Below are positions 24,071 through 34,695 of a stretch of DNA of 64,000 nt, one piece after another. Below the pieces are notes generated by a model. It made no database searches. It was given only the letters and a program-made list of their open reading frames with translations, and had not been told where the DNA came from. Position numbers and translations under genes: made by a program. Location of the stretch: contig NZ_JBHTDE010000010.1 of NCBI RefSeq assembly GCF_042666655.1, positions 1 to 64,000 on the forward strand, written 5' to 3'. Source of the stretch: Paracraurococcus sp042666655 (lineage in GTDB: Bacteria; Pseudomonadota; Alphaproteobacteria; Acetobacterales; Acetobacteraceae). How positions within the stretch are numbered: the stretch's first letter is position 1; the number at the start of each line of letters is the position of its first letter.

Positions 24071-24322
24071 TCAGCGTCGCCCTTCGTCGATCCAGTCGCG
24101 GATCTCCTGCTGGGTGACCCGGACCCCTTCGGCCCGCAGCGCCTCCCGCAGGGCGACGATCCGCGCCACCGCTTCGGCCGGGCTCGGCTTGGCAGGCGCC
24201 GCCTCGGCCGGCACCAGCCGGGCGACCGGCTTGCCGTTCCGGGTGATGGTCAGGCTCTCGACCCGGTCGAGCAAGGCGGAGAGGTGGGTCTTCGCCTCAT
24301 AGGCGCCGATGCTGCGGTCCAT
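24071..24322 (-). CDS. Phd/YefM-type antitoxin
   Basis: The ATG at 24322 gives 83 residues starting MDRSIGAYEAKTHLSALLDR; an in-frame TTG at 24346 would add eight. The N-terminal Phd fold (IGAYEAKTHLSALLDRVE, then LTITRNGKPVARLVPA) binds DNA and represses the operon. The C-terminal half (EAVARIVALREALRAEG...IRDWIDEGRR) should wrap the toxin. Its stop lies 3 bp before the toxin start, the usual coupled order. The antitoxin is intact while the toxin is broken. Confidence 0.82.
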   Translation of the reverse strand: MDRSIGAYEAKTHLSALLDRVESLTITRNGKPVARLVPAEAAPAKPSPAEAVARIVALREALRAEGVRVTQQEIRDWIDEGRR

Positions 24323-24457
24323 GGAGGCAGACTGGTCGGGCTCCAAACGTCCCGTCGCGCGGCAGGCTGCCGGTGCGGCCGCGGACCCGCCCCCCCACCT
24401 TTCAATACCCCCCCGCCTGCGCTACACGGCCGGTCTTCAATACCGCGGGGCGTCCAC

Positions 24458-24542
24458 GCGGGCGTGGTGGAATTGGCAGACACGCTGGATTTAGGTTCCA
24501 GTGGCGCAAGCCGTGGGGGTTCAAATCCCTCCGCCCGCACCA
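24458..24542 (+). tRNA. tRNA-Leu (TAG anticodon)
   Basis: The 85-nt gene has acceptor arms GCGGGCG/CGCCCGC, the D-arm TGGTGGAATTGGCAGACACG typical of leucine tRNAs, an anticodon loop ATTTAGG giving TAG, a long variable arm and the T-loop GGTTCAAATCC. CCA is encoded (24540-24542). It precedes tig by 37 bp. Confidence 0.95.
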
Positions 24543-24579
24543 GGCCGCCCCCCGCCAGGTCTGGATGGAAGTGACGACG

Positions 24580-25929
24580 ATGCAGGTGACTGAGGTCGCG
24601 AACGACGGGCTGAAGCGGGCCTACACGGTGGTGGTGCCCGCCGGCGACATCGCCGCCGAGCGCGAGAAGCGCCTGGCCGAACTGGGCCGCGACCTGCGCC
24701 TCCCCGGCTTCCGCCCCGGCAAGGTGCCGGCGAAGGTGATCGCCCAGCGCTACGGCCAGGCGGTGATGAGCGAGGTGCTCGAGCAGTCGGTCAACAAGGC
24801 GACCGACCAGGTGGTCACCGACCGCGGCCTGCGCCCGGCGCTGCAGCCGAAGATCGAACTGGTGAATTTCGCCCCCGAGGCCGACCTGGAATTCAAGGTC
24901 GAGCTGGAGATCATGCCGGACATCGCCATGCCCGACTTCGGCGGCATCGCGGTCGAGCGGCTGAAGGCCGAGCCGTCCGACGAGCAGGTCGACAAGGCGC
25001 TGGAGACCATCGCGTCCCGCAACCGCAAGCTCGAGGACGTGGCCGAGCCCAAGGCGGCCGAGAAGGGCGACATCCTGGTCTGCGACTTCATCGGGCGGAT
25101 CGACCCGGCCGAGGGCGAGGCCGGGGAGGGCGAGGCCTTCCCGGGCGGCGCCGCCACCGACATGCCGATCGAGGTCGACGGGCCGGGCTTCATCCCCGGC
25201 TTCACCGAGCAGCTGGTCGGCATGCTGCCGGGCGACGAGCGGCTGGTGAAGGTCACCTTCCCCGAAAATTACGGCTCCGCCGAGCTGGCCGGCAAGGCGG
25301 CGACCTTCACGGTCACCGCCAAGGGCATGAAGCGGTCGATCCTGCCGCCGGTCGACGAGGAGATGGCGAAGTCGATCGGCTTCGACACCCTTGATGCCCT
25401 GAAGGACGCCGTGCGCGGCAGCCTGCAGCAGGAATACGACAACCTGGCCCGGCTGAAGGTGAAGCGGTCGCTGCTGGACGCGCTGGCCGCCAAGGCCGAG
25501 TTCCCGGTGCCGGAAGGCATGATCGAGGCCGAATTCGCCCAGATCTGGCAGCGGGTCGAGCAGGACCTGAAGGCCGGCAACCTCGATGCCGACGACAAGG
25601 GCAAGGACGAGGACACGCTGAAGACCGAGTACCGGGGCATCTCCGAGCGCCGCATCCGGCTCGGCCTGCTGCTGTCCGAGATCGGCCGGACCAACAACAT
25701 CAGCGTGACCAGTGACGAATTGGCAAGGGCGATGCGGCAGGAAGCTGGACGGTACCCGGGCCAGGAACAGCAGGTGATGGAATTCTTCCGCAAGAATCCG
25801 CAGGCGGCGGAGAACCTCCGCAGCCCGATCTTCGAGGAGAAGGTGGTCGATTTCATGCTGGAACTGGCCCAGGTGACCGACCGGCAGGTGTCGCCGGAGG
25901 AGCTGACCACCCCGGCCGAAGCGGCCTGA
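24580..25929 (+). CDS. tig: trigger factor chaperone
   Basis: The ATG at 24580 gives 449 residues starting MQVTEVANDGLKR, the conserved beginning; an ATG 15 bp earlier is in frame but less likely, because GGAAG then serves as ribosome-binding site. The N-terminal ribosome-binding domain carries the signature LPGFRPGKVP near residue 48, the FKBP-type peptidyl-prolyl isomerase domain lies around 160-245 (ILVCDFIGRID ... FIPGFTEQLVGM), and a helical C-terminal chaperone domain follows. It binds nascent chains at the ribosome exit. The tig-clpP-clpX-lon order is conserved in bacteria and groups folding with proteolysis. Confidence 0.97.
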   Translation: MQVTEVANDGLKRAYTVVVPAGDIAAEREKRLAELGRDLRLPGFRPGKVPAKVIAQRYGQAVMSEVLEQSVNKATDQVVTDRGLRPALQPKIELVNFAPEADLEFKVELEIMPDIAMPDFGGIAVERLKAEPSDEQVDKALETIASRNRKLEDVAEPKAAEKGDILVCDFIGRIDPAEGEAGEGEAFPGGAATDMPIEVDGPGFIPGFTEQLVGMLPGDERLVKVTFPENYGSAELAGKAATFTVTAKGMKRSILPPVDEEMAKSIGFDTLDALKDAVRGSLQQEYDNLARLKVKRSLLDALAAKAEFPVPEGMIEAEFAQIWQRVEQDLKAGNLDADDKGKDEDTLKTEYRGISERRIRLGLLLSEIGRTNNISVTSDELARAMRQEAGRYPGQEQQVMEFFRKNPQAAENLRSPIFEEKVVDFMLELAQVTDRQVSPEELTTPAEAA

Positions 25930-25931
25930 TC

Positions 25932-25950
25932 AGGGCTCTCCGGAGCCCTT
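25932..25950 (+). terminator. hairpin just after tig
   Basis: AGGGCTC-TCCG-GAGCCCT starts 3 bp after the tig stop and has a stable tetraloop but only a short T tail. It probably terminates or attenuates the tig transcript. A second hairpin, CCCCGCC-ATCT-GGCGGGG, lies at 25967-25984. Confidence 0.5.
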
Positions 25951-25966
25951 CCGGCGCCACCGGCAA

Positions 25967-25984
25967 CCCCGCCATCTGGCGGGG
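25967..25984. repeat. second hairpin in the tig-clpP gap
   Basis: CCCCGCC and GGCGGGG are perfect complements around an ATCT loop. Together with the hairpin at 25932 it suggests that tig and clpP are partly separate transcription units. Confidence 0.45.
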
Positions 25985-26125
25985 ACTTCCGGTGGCCCCG
26001 GGCTTGCCCCACATTGGTGGAGGCGAATCCGGCCTGGCGGGTGGCAAGGCCGCCCGGTATCCCCGGCCCGGCCGCACCACCCTACCGGACGGGTCCGCTG
26101 GGCCGAACGAGTGAAAGGTTGCATC

Positions 26126-26773
<648 letters not shown>

Positions 26774-27014
26774 CGATCCTGGCGCCGGCTCCCGCCCGAC
26801 CGCGCCACCCGGGACATCCTGACGGGATGTTGCCGCACCGGTTGGTGTGGGGGCGGCTTCGGGCCGTCCGTCGTGCTTCCCCCCTGGTGACAGGGGGGCT
26901 ACAGTCCCACCCCAGGCCCCCCCTCGACCTCGGGGGGAGGGGCCCGGGCGGTCCGCGCCTTCCCATGGGAGAAGGTGCCGGCGGCCCTGGCCGGCCCATC
27001 TTGGCGGAGTGCCC

Positions 27015-28271
<1,257 letters not shown>

Positions 28272-28278
28272 CCGCCGC

Positions 28279-28308
28279 GGCGCGGCCGTTCCGGGCCGCG
28301 CCATTTTC
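28279..28308 (+). terminator. Rho-independent-like terminator of clpX
   Basis: GGCGCGGCC and GGCCGCGCC form a 9-bp stem with a 6-nt loop, followed by ATTTTC, 7 bp after the clpX stop. This separates clpX from lon. Confidence 0.6.
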
Positions 28309-28423
28309 AAGGGGTTGCGAGGAAAAGTCCCGATCCCCAGTTAATATTGCAATCCCGTGACGCCACGGGTCATGCCGCTTCTCGGGTGCCCCAGGCGTCG
28401 ACTGTCCTTCAGCGAGGTCCATC

Positions 28424-30838
28424 ATGGCGGACAAGCCCGAAACCACCCGGGGCGAATTGCTCCCCGTTCTACCGCTCCGCGATATCGTCGTCTTCCCGCA
28501 CATGATCGTGCCGTTGTTCGTGGGGCGGGAGAAATCCGTCCGCGCACTTGAAGCGGTGATGCGCGACGACAAGCAGATCCTCCTCGTTGCCCAGAAGAAC
28601 GCCGCGCAGGACGATCCCGGCGCCGACGACCTGTACGAGGTCGGCACCGTCTCCACCGTGCTTCAGCTGCTGAAGCTGCCGGACGGCACCGTGAAAGTGC
28701 TGGTCGAGGGCGGCCGCCGTGCGAAGATCACCGGCTTCAAGGAAACGCAGTCGCATTTCGAGGCCTATGCCGCGGCGCTCGAGGAGCCCGCCGGCACCGC
28801 CCCTGAGTCGGAGGCGCTGGCCCGCACCGTGGTCGGCCAGTTCGAGCAGTACATCAAGCTCAACAAGAAGATCGCGCCGGAGGTGCTGGTCTCGATCAAC
28901 CAGATCGACGACCCGAACAAGCTGGCCGATACCGTCGCCGCCCATCTCTCGCTCAAGATTCCCGAGAAGCAGGAGCTGCTGGAGACCGCCGGCACCGCCG
29001 CGCGGCTCGAACGCGTCTTCGCCCATATGGAAAGCGAGATCGGCGTCCTGCAGGTGGAGAAGCGCATCCGCAACCGCGTCAAGCGGCAGATGGAGAAGAC
29101 GCAGCGCGAGTACTACCTGAACGAGCAGCTCAAGGCGATCCAGAAGGAGCTCGGCGAAGGCGAGGACGGCAAGGACGAGGCCGCCGAGCTGGAGGCCAAG
29201 ATCAAGGCCACCAAGCTGTCGAAGGAGGCCCGCGAGAAGGCGATGGCCGAGCTGAAGAAGCTGCGGACCATGTCGCCGATGAGCGCCGAATCGACGGTGG
29301 TGCGCAACTATCTCGACTGGATGCTGAGCATCCCCTGGAAGAAGCGCAGCAAGGTCAAGAACGACATCGTCGAGGCCGAGAAGGTGCTCGATGCCGACCA
29401 CTTCGGCCTGGAGAAGGTGAAGGAACGGATCATCGAGTACCTGGCGGTGCAGTCGCGCTCGCCGAAGATCCGCGGCCCGATCCTCTGCCTCGTCGGCCCG
29501 CCCGGCGTCGGCAAGACCTCGCTCGGCAAGTCGATCGCCAAGGCGACCGGGCGCAACTTCGTCCGCATGTCGCTCGGCGGCGTCAGGGACGAGGCCGAGG
29601 TGCGCGGCCACCGGCGGACCTATATCGGCTCGATGCCGGGCAAGGTCATCCAGGGCATGAAGAAGGCGAAGACCTCCAACCCGCTCTTCCTGCTCGACGA
29701 GATCGACAAGCTGGGCGCCGACTGGCGCGGCGACCCGTCCTCGGCGCTGCTCGAGGTGCTGGACCCCGAGCAGAACGGCACCTTCGCCGACCACTACCTG
29801 GAAGTGGACTACGACCTGTCGGACGTGATGTTCGTCACCACGGCGAACTCGCTCCGCATGCCGCAGCCGCTGCTGGACCGCATGGAGATCATCCGCATCC
29901 CCGGCTACACCGAGGATGAGAAGGTCGAGATCGCCAAGCGCCACCTGATGACCAAGCAGTCCGAGGCCAACGGGCTGAAGGACGGCGAGTGGACGGTCGC
30001 CGAGGAGGCGCTGCGCGACCTGGTCCGCTACTACACGCGCGAGGCCGGCGTGCGGAACCTCGAACGCGAGATCGGCGGCCTGGCGCGCAAGGCGGTGCGC
30101 GAGATCGTCGCCAAGAAGTCGAAGAAGGTGACGATCACTGCCAAGAACCTCGAGAAATTCGCCGGCGTGCGGAAGTTCCGCTACGGCGAGGCCGAGGCGG
30201 AGGACATGGTCGGCGTGGTCACCGGCCTGGCCTGGACCGAGGTGGGCGGCGAGATCCTGACCATCGAGTCGGTCACCGTGCCCGGCAAGGGCAAGGTGCA
30301 GACCACGGGCAAGCTTGGCGACGTCATGCAGGAGAGCGTCTCGGCGGCGATGTCCTATGTGCGCAGCCGGGCGACCAGCTTCGGCCTCAAGCCGACGCTG
30401 TTCGACAAGCGCGACATCCACGTGCACGTGCCGGAAGGCGCCACGCCGAAGGATGGGCCGAGCGCCGGCATCGCCATGGCGACGAGCATCGTCTCGGTCC
30501 TCACCGGCATCGCGGTGCGGCGCGACGTGGCGATGACCGGGGAGATCACGCTGCGCGGTCGCGTCCTGCCGATCGGCGGCCTGAAGGAGAAGCTGCTGGC
30601 GGCGCTGCGGAGCGGCACCACCACGGTCTTCATCCCCAAGGACAATGAGAAGGACCTGGCCGAGATCCCGGACAACGTGAAGAAGGGGCTGACCATCATC
30701 CCCGTCTCCCATGTCGACGAGGTCATCGGTGCCGCCCTGGTGCACAAGCCCGAGGCGATCTCCTGGGAGGAGCCGCCCGATTCGCCGACGCCGCGCGCTG
30801 CGGATGGCGATGCGTCAAAGCCGGCTTTGCCGCACTAA
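28424..30838 (+). CDS. lon: Lon protease
   Basis: The 804-residue protein has the LonA domain order. The N-terminal substrate domain starts LLPVLPLRDIVVFPHMIVPL, a long coiled-coil linker is rich in Glu and Lys (residues 190-260), the AAA+ module has GPPGVGKTSLGKSIA and LFLLDEIDKLG, and the protease domain has S680 (PKDGPSAGIAM) and K723 (GGLKEKLLAAL), matching the E. coli Ser679-Lys722 spacing. A GAGG ribosome-binding site lies 6 bp before the ATG. The 110-bp upstream gap holds an AT-rich TAATAT stretch, but I cannot define a heat-shock promoter there. Confidence 0.98.
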   Translation: MADKPETTRGELLPVLPLRDIVVFPHMIVPLFVGREKSVRALEAVMRDDKQILLVAQKNAAQDDPGADDLYEVGTVSTVLQLLKLPDGTVKVLVEGGRRAKITGFKETQSHFEAYAAALEEPAGTAPESEALARTVVGQFEQYIKLNKKIAPEVLVSINQIDDPNKLADTVAAHLSLKIPEKQELLETAGTAARLERVFAHMESEIGVLQVEKRIRNRVKRQMEKTQREYYLNEQLKAIQKELGEGEDGKDEAAELEAKIKATKLSKEAREKAMAELKKLRTMSPMSAESTVVRNYLDWMLSIPWKKRSKVKNDIVEAEKVLDADHFGLEKVKERIIEYLAVQSRSPKIRGPILCLVGPPGVGKTSLGKSIAKATGRNFVRMSLGGVRDEAEVRGHRRTYIGSMPGKVIQGMKKAKTSNPLFLLDEIDKLGADWRGDPSSALLEVLDPEQNGTFADHYLEVDYDLSDVMFVTTANSLRMPQPLLDRMEIIRIPGYTEDEKVEIAKRHLMTKQSEANGLKDGEWTVAEEALRDLVRYYTREAGVRNLEREIGGLARKAVREIVAKKSKKVTITAKNLEKFAGVRKFRYGEAEAEDMVGVVTGLAWTEVGGEILTIESVTVPGKGKVQTTGKLGDVMQESVSAAMSYVRSRATSFGLKPTLFDKRDIHVHVPEGATPKDGPSAGIAMATSIVSVLTGIAVRRDVAMTGEITLRGRVLPIGGLKEKLLAALRSGTTTVFIPKDNEKDLAEIPDNVKKGLTIIPVSHVDEVIGAALVHKPEAISWEEPPDSPTPRAADGDASKPALPH

Positions 30839-30856
30839 CATCTAACGGTTGTAGAG

Positions 30857-30880
30857 CGGGCGGGCCGATCGGCCCGCCCG
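30857..30880. terminator. perfect 24-bp palindrome after lon
   Basis: CGGGCGGGCCGA and TCGGCCCGCCCG form an uninterrupted palindrome 18 bp after the lon stop. As RNA it makes a strong stem with a GATC loop, but no T-run follows, so termination may need Rho or the structure may protect the 3' end. Confidence 0.5.
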
Positions 30881-30948
30881 AATCGTCCGAACCGCGCCAC
30901 AAGTCCGGCGAAAGGCGCGGCCTTCCGCCAGTTTCCGGTGCCGCGTGA

Positions 30949-30978
30949 TTGACGCCCCGGAATCGCCCCTCCTACAGT
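30949..30978 (+). promoter_or_regulatory. sigma-70-like promoter of hupB
   Basis: TTGACG (30949-30954) and TACAGT (30973-30978) are separated by 18 bp and lie about 75 bp upstream of the hupB start. This is the best housekeeping promoter match I see in the window. Confidence 0.55.
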
Positions 30979-31051
30979 CGGCACACGTTTCCGGCCCGGA
31001 ATCCGCCGGGCATGGCCGCCGAATTCCCAAGGGAAAGGGGGGTTTTTACGC

Positions 31052-31324
31052 ATGAACAAACAGGACCTCATCACCATCGTCGCGGAAGCAGGAGACCTGC
31101 CGAAGGCGAAAGCAGGCGACGTGCTGGACGCGGTGTTCGATGCCATCACCAGCTCGCTCAAGAAGAAGAACGATGTGCGTCTGGTCGGCTTCGGCACCTT
31201 CTCGACCTCGAAGCGCAAGGCCGGCAAGGGCCGCAACCCGCGCACCGGGGAAGAGATCGCCATCCCCGCGACCACCACCGTGCGCTTCAAGGCCGGCAAG
31301 ACCCTGAAGGATGAGGTCAACTGA
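31052..31324 (+). CDS. hupB: HU-family DNA-binding protein
   Basis: The 90-residue protein is a standard HU monomer. It begins MNKQDLITIVAEAGDLPKAK, has the VRLVGFGTFSTSKRKAGKGR strand leading into the arm, the RNPRTGEEI arm tip with the intercalating Pro, and the closing FKAGKTLKDEVN. HU dimers bend and compact DNA non-specifically. The gene is transcribed alone, between the lon hairpin and its own strong terminator. The alphaproteobacterial order lon-hupB-tRNA-nuo is conserved. Confidence 0.97.
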   Translation: MNKQDLITIVAEAGDLPKAKAGDVLDAVFDAITSSLKKKNDVRLVGFGTFSTSKRKAGKGRNPRTGEEIAIPATTTVRFKAGKTLKDEVN

Positions 31325-31355
31325 TCCCGCCGTCCTGACGGGGAGGGGACCGCGA

Positions 31356-31386
31356 GGGCCGGCGGCAGCGCCGGCCCTTTCTTTTT
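31356..31386 (+). terminator. Rho-independent terminator of hupB
   Basis: GGGCCGGCG-GCAG-CGCCGGCCC is a perfect 9-bp stem followed directly by TTTCTTTTT. It is a textbook terminator 31 bp after the hupB stop. Confidence 0.88.
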
Positions 31387-31417
31387 GGCCGGGCTTGGGG
31401 GCATGCTGCGTGCCTGC

Positions 31418-31489
31418 GGGCGCTTAGCTCAGCGGTAGAGCGCTTCGTTTACACCGAAGATGCCGGGGGTTCGAATCCCTCAGCGCCCA
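31418..31489 (+). tRNA. tRNA-Val (TAC anticodon)
   Basis: Acceptor arms are GGGCGCT/AGCGCCC, the D-arm reads TAGCTCAGCGGTAGAG, the anticodon loop TTTACAC gives TAC, and the T-loop is GGTTCGAATCC. The 3' CCA is not encoded (ATTT follows), so it must be added after transcription. Confidence 0.95.
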
Positions 31490-31570
31490 TTTCGAAAGAC
31501 CATGGTGGTTCGTTCATGGCACCCCGTTGACACCCTCCGATCGGCGGCATAAACCCCCGCCACGTCGCAA

Positions 31571-31647
<77 letters not shown>

Positions 31648-31663
31648 CGCGACGCTGAACGCG

Positions 31664-31693
31664 ACGGCGCCATCCCCTTGGGGATGGCGCCGT
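31664..31693 (+). terminator. terminator after the tRNA pair
   Basis: ACGGCGCCATCCCC and GGGGATGGCGCCGT form a 14-bp perfect stem around TT, followed by a weak T-containing tail. It probably ends the tRNA transcript before the nuo promoter region. Confidence 0.7.
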
Positions 31694-31742
31694 TGCCGTT
31701 TCTGACCCCGATTTCATTTCGGGAAAAATCGCCTCCCGGCGC

Positions 31743-31770
31743 TTGAGAAAGGCGGCCATCCCCCTATGCG
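31743..31770 (+). promoter_or_regulatory. possible promoter of the nuo operon
   Basis: TTGAGA (31743-31748) and TATGCG (31765-31770) are 16 bp apart and about 115 bp before the nuoA start. The -10 match is imperfect, so this is a tentative call. Confidence 0.28.
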
Positions 31771-31883
31771 AAAAGCGTCCGGCGTGGCTAATGTCCGCCC
31801 GCGCTGCGCTGCGGCATTGGCCGAGGCACGGCATGCCGTGGCCCGCCCAGACGGCTGCGGTGCCACCAAGGGGCGGAGCACAG

Positions 31884-32252
31884 ATGACCCAACCGCTATT
31901 GGGCGAGTATTTCCCGATCCTGGTCTTCCTGGTGATCGCCGGGGGCATTGCCGCCGCGATGATCGGCGGCAGCCTGCTGGTCGCCCGGCAGAAGCCCAAC
32001 CCGGAAAAGCTGTCGGCCTATGAATGCGGCTTCGAGCCCTTCGACGACACCCGCCGGCGTTTCGACGTGCGCTTCTACCTGGTCGCCATCCTGTTCATCA
32101 TCTTCGACCTGGAAGTTGCTTTTCTGTTCCCCTGGGCCATATCCCTTGGTCAGATCGGCTGGTTCGGCTTCCTGTCGATGGTGGGCTTCCTGGGCGTGCT
32201 GACGGTCGGGTTCGTCTACGAATGGCGCAAGGGCGCCCTGGACTGGGAGTGA
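31884..32252 (+). CDS. nuoA: complex I subunit NuoA
   Basis: The ATG at 31884 has GGAG 5 bp upstream and gives 122 residues with three membrane helices. The conserved loop KLSAYECGFEPFDDTRRRFD between helices 1 and 2 contains the Cys used in quinone-site conformational switching of complex I, and FYLVAILFIIFDLEVAFLFPW is the second helix. NuoA is a small membrane-arm subunit close to the quinone channel. It opens a complete nuoA-N operon. Confidence 0.97.
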   Translation: MTQPLLGEYFPILVFLVIAGGIAAAMIGGSLLVARQKPNPEKLSAYECGFEPFDDTRRRFDVRFYLVAILFIIFDLEVAFLFPWAISLGQIGWFGFLSMVGFLGVLTVGFVYEWRKGALDWE

Positions 32253-32283
32253 CGGCGCAAGCCGCCCCCGACCGGAGAGCATC

Positions 32284-32841
32284 ATGAGCGGAAATACGGA
32301 CACAGTCGCCTGGAACCGCGAGCACCTGGCGCCTGGCGCGGCGCAGGATGCGGTGGTCAAGGGAATCACCGGCGAGATCGAGGAAAAGGGCTTCGTCGTC
32401 GCCAACCTCGACAAGGTGGTGAACTGGGCCCGCACCGGCAGCCTATGGCCGATGACCTTCGGCCTGGCCTGCTGCGCGGTGCCGATGATCCACGCCTACA
32501 TGGCGCGCTACGACCTCGACCGCTTCGGCGTCATCCCGCGCGGGTCGCCGCGGCAGTCGGATGTGATGATCGTGGCCGGCACGCTGACCAACAAGATGGC
32601 CCCCGCCCTGCGCAAGGTCTACGACCAGATGTCGGAGCCGCGCTGGGTGATCAGCATGGGCAGCTGCGCCAATGGCGGCGGCTACTACCACTATTCCTAC
32701 AGCGTGGTGCGCGGCTGCGACCGCATCGTGCCGGTGGATGTCTATGTCCCGGGCTGCCCGCCGACGGCGGAAGGCCTCGTCTACGGCATCCTGCAGCTGC
32801 AGAAGAAGATCCGGCGGACGGGGACCATCCTGCGTGGCTGA
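32284..32841 (+). CDS. nuoB: complex I subunit NuoB (cluster N2)
   Basis: The 185-residue subunit binds the terminal 4Fe-4S cluster N2, which passes electrons to quinone. The ligands are visible: the tandem CC in FGLACCAVPMIH, a third Cys in SMGSCANGGGYY and the fourth in YVPGCPPTAEG. The N-terminal 40 residues are less conserved, as usual. Its last 8 bases overlap the start of nuoC, implying translational coupling. Confidence 0.98.
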   Translation: MSGNTDTVAWNREHLAPGAAQDAVVKGITGEIEEKGFVVANLDKVVNWARTGSLWPMTFGLACCAVPMIHAYMARYDLDRFGVIPRGSPRQSDVMIVAGTLTNKMAPALRKVYDQMSEPRWVISMGSCANGGGYYHYSYSVVRGCDRIVPVDVYVPGCPPTAEGLVYGILQLQKKIRRTGTILRG

Positions 32842-33481
32842 TACGATCGACAAGGGCGCCAGCCTGCTGGCGCTGGGCGAGGCCGTGCGCGCGGCATTGC
32901 CGGACGGTGCGGTGCAGTCCATCGACGTCGAGCGCGGCGAGGAGCTGGTGCTGCGCATTGGCCGCGAGGCGCTGCTGCCTGCCATGACGCTGCTGCGCGA
33001 CGGGCCTGGCTTCGCCTTCGAGCAGCTGATGGACCTCTGCGGCACCGACTGGCCTGAACGGCCGCTCCGCTTCGACGTGGTCTACAACCTGCTCAGCCTG
33101 TCGCTGAACCAGCGCATCCGGGTCGTCGTCGCCACCGATGCGGCGACGCCGGTGCCGAGCGTGGCCGGCCTCTGGCCGGTGGCAACCTGGTACGAGCGCG
33201 AGGCCTGGGACATGTACGGCATCGTCTTCGCCGGGCTGACCGACCTGCGCCGGCTGCTGACCGACTACGGCTTCGAGGGGCACCCGCTGCGCAAGGACTT
33301 CCCGCTGACCGGCTATGTCGAGGTCCGCTACGACGAGGAGCGCAAGGCGGTCGTCTACGAGCCCGTCAAGCTGACCCAGGATTTCCGCAACTTCGATTTC
33401 CTCAGCCCCTGGGAGGGCATGACGACGCTGCCCGGGGACGAGAAGGTCCACCTCAACCGCATCGAGGGGCCGAAGGCATGA
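32834..33481 (+). CDS. nuoC: complex I subunit NuoC (30-kDa)
   Basis: A GTG at 32834 inside the end of nuoB is the likely start and gives 215 residues, beginning VADTIDKGASLL. The diagnostic 30-kDa signature ERERWDMYG appears as YEREAWDMYGIVFAGLTDLR, followed by GHPLRKDFPLTGYVEVRYD. The subunit packs against NuoD in the quinone-reducing module and carries no cofactor. NuoC and NuoD are separate proteins here, unlike the fused E. coli form. It overlaps nuoD by four bases. Confidence 0.97.
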   Translation: MADTIDKGASLLALGEAVRAALPDGAVQSIDVERGEELVLRIGREALLPAMTLLRDGPGFAFEQLMDLCGTDWPERPLRFDVVYNLLSLSLNQRIRVVVATDAATPVPSVAGLWPVATWYEREAWDMYGIVFAGLTDLRRLLTDYGFEGHPLRKDFPLTGYVEVRYDEERKAVVYEPVKLTQDFRNFDFLSPWEGMTTLPGDEKVHLNRIEGPKA

Positions 33482-34695
33482 GCCTCACCGAACCCGCGGC
33501 CGAGCCGGTCTCGCGCACCATCGAGGTCGACAGCCACACCATCAATTTCGGCCCGCAGCACCCCGCGGCGCACGGCGTGCTGCGCCTCATCCTCGAGATG
33601 AAGGGCGAGATGGTGGAGCGGGCCGATCCGCATATCGGCCTGCTGCACCGCGGCACCGAGAAGCTGATCGAGTACAAGACCTACATGCAGGCGATGCCGT
33701 ACATGGATCGCCTGGATTACGTCTCGCCGATGTGCATGGAGCATTCCTTCGTGCTGGCGGTGGAGAAGCTGCTGCGGATCGAGGACCAGGTACCGGAACG
33801 CGCCCGCGTCATCCGCACCATGTTCGCCGAGCTCACGCGCATCCTGAACCACCTGCTGAACGTCACCACCTATGCGCTCGACTGCGGCGCCATCACCCCG
33901 GCGCTCTGGGGCTTCGAGCAGCGCGAGCACCTGCTCGAGTTCTACGAGGCGGCGGGCGGCAGCCATTACCACGTGAACTACTTCCGCGCCGGTGGCGTGG
34001 CGAAGGACATCCCGAAGTCGCTGGAAGACCGCATCGGCGTCTGGTGCAGGCAGTTCCCGCGCTTCCTGCAGGACCTCGAAGGCCTGTTGACCGACAACCG
34101 CATCTTCAAGCAGCGCACCGTCGATATCGGCGTGATGACTGCCGAGCAGGCGATGGAATGGGGCTTCTCCGGCCCCTGCATCCGCGCCTCCGGCGTGCCG
34201 TGGGACCTGCGCAAGTCGCAGCCCTACGAAATCTATGCCGACCTGGACTTCGACATCCCCGTCGGCCGGCATGGCGACTGCTACGACCGCTACCTGGTGC
34301 GCATCCAGGAGATGACCCAGTCGCTGCGGATGGTCGAGCAGTGCCTGGCGCGGTTGAAGCCGGGCCCGACCAAGATCCTCGACAACAAGATCACCCCGCC
34401 GAAGCGCGGCGAGATGAAGCGGTCGATGGAAGCGCTGATCCACCATTTCAAGCTCTACACCGAGGGCTACCACGTGCCGGAAGGCGCCACCTATACGGTG
34501 ACCGAGGCGCCGAAGGGCGAGTTCGGCGTCTACATGGTGGCCGACGGCACCAACCGTCCCTACCGCTGCAAGATTCGCGCGCCGGGCTATGCGCATCTGC
34601 AGGCGATGGAAGTGCTGTCCAAGGGCCATATGCTGGCGGATGCCGTGGCGATCATCGGCTCGCTCGACATCGTCTTCGGGGAGATCGACCGGTGA
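33478..34695 (+). CDS. nuoD: complex I subunit NuoD (49-kDa)
   Basis: The 405-residue subunit lines the quinone pocket with NuoB. It begins with the conserved NFGPQHPAAHGVLR loop holding the quinone-contact His, followed by HIGLLHRGTEKLIE and MCMEHSFVLAVEKLL. The C-terminal CKIRAPGYAHLQAME and DIVFGEIDR end match the family, which is related to NiFe hydrogenase large subunits without the metal ligands. The start overlaps nuoC by ATGA and its stop overlaps the GTG of nuoE. Confidence 0.98.
   Translation: MSLTEPAAEPVSRTIEVDSHTINFGPQHPAAHGVLRLILEMKGEMVERADPHIGLLHRGTEKLIEYKTYMQAMPYMDRLDYVSPMCMEHSFVLAVEKLLRIEDQVPERARVIRTMFAELTRILNHLLNVTTYALDCGAITPALWGFEQREHLLEFYEAAGGSHYHVNYFRAGGVAKDIPKSLEDRIGVWCRQFPRFLQDLEGLLTDNRIFKQRTVDIGVMTAEQAMEWGFSGPCIRASGVPWDLRKSQPYEIYADLDFDIPVGRHGDCYDRYLVRIQEMTQSLRMVEQCLARLKPGPTKILDNKITPPKRGEMKRSMEALIHHFKLYTEGYHVPEGATYTVTEAPKGEFGVYMVADGTNRPYRCKIRAPGYAHLQAMEVLSKGHMLADAVAIIGSLDIVFGEIDR

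Noticed and set aside
28314..28348. TTGCGA ... TAATAT as a lon promoter
   Set aside because: The spacing is about 21 bp, too long for sigma-70, and it does not fit the alphaproteobacterial heat-shock consensus.
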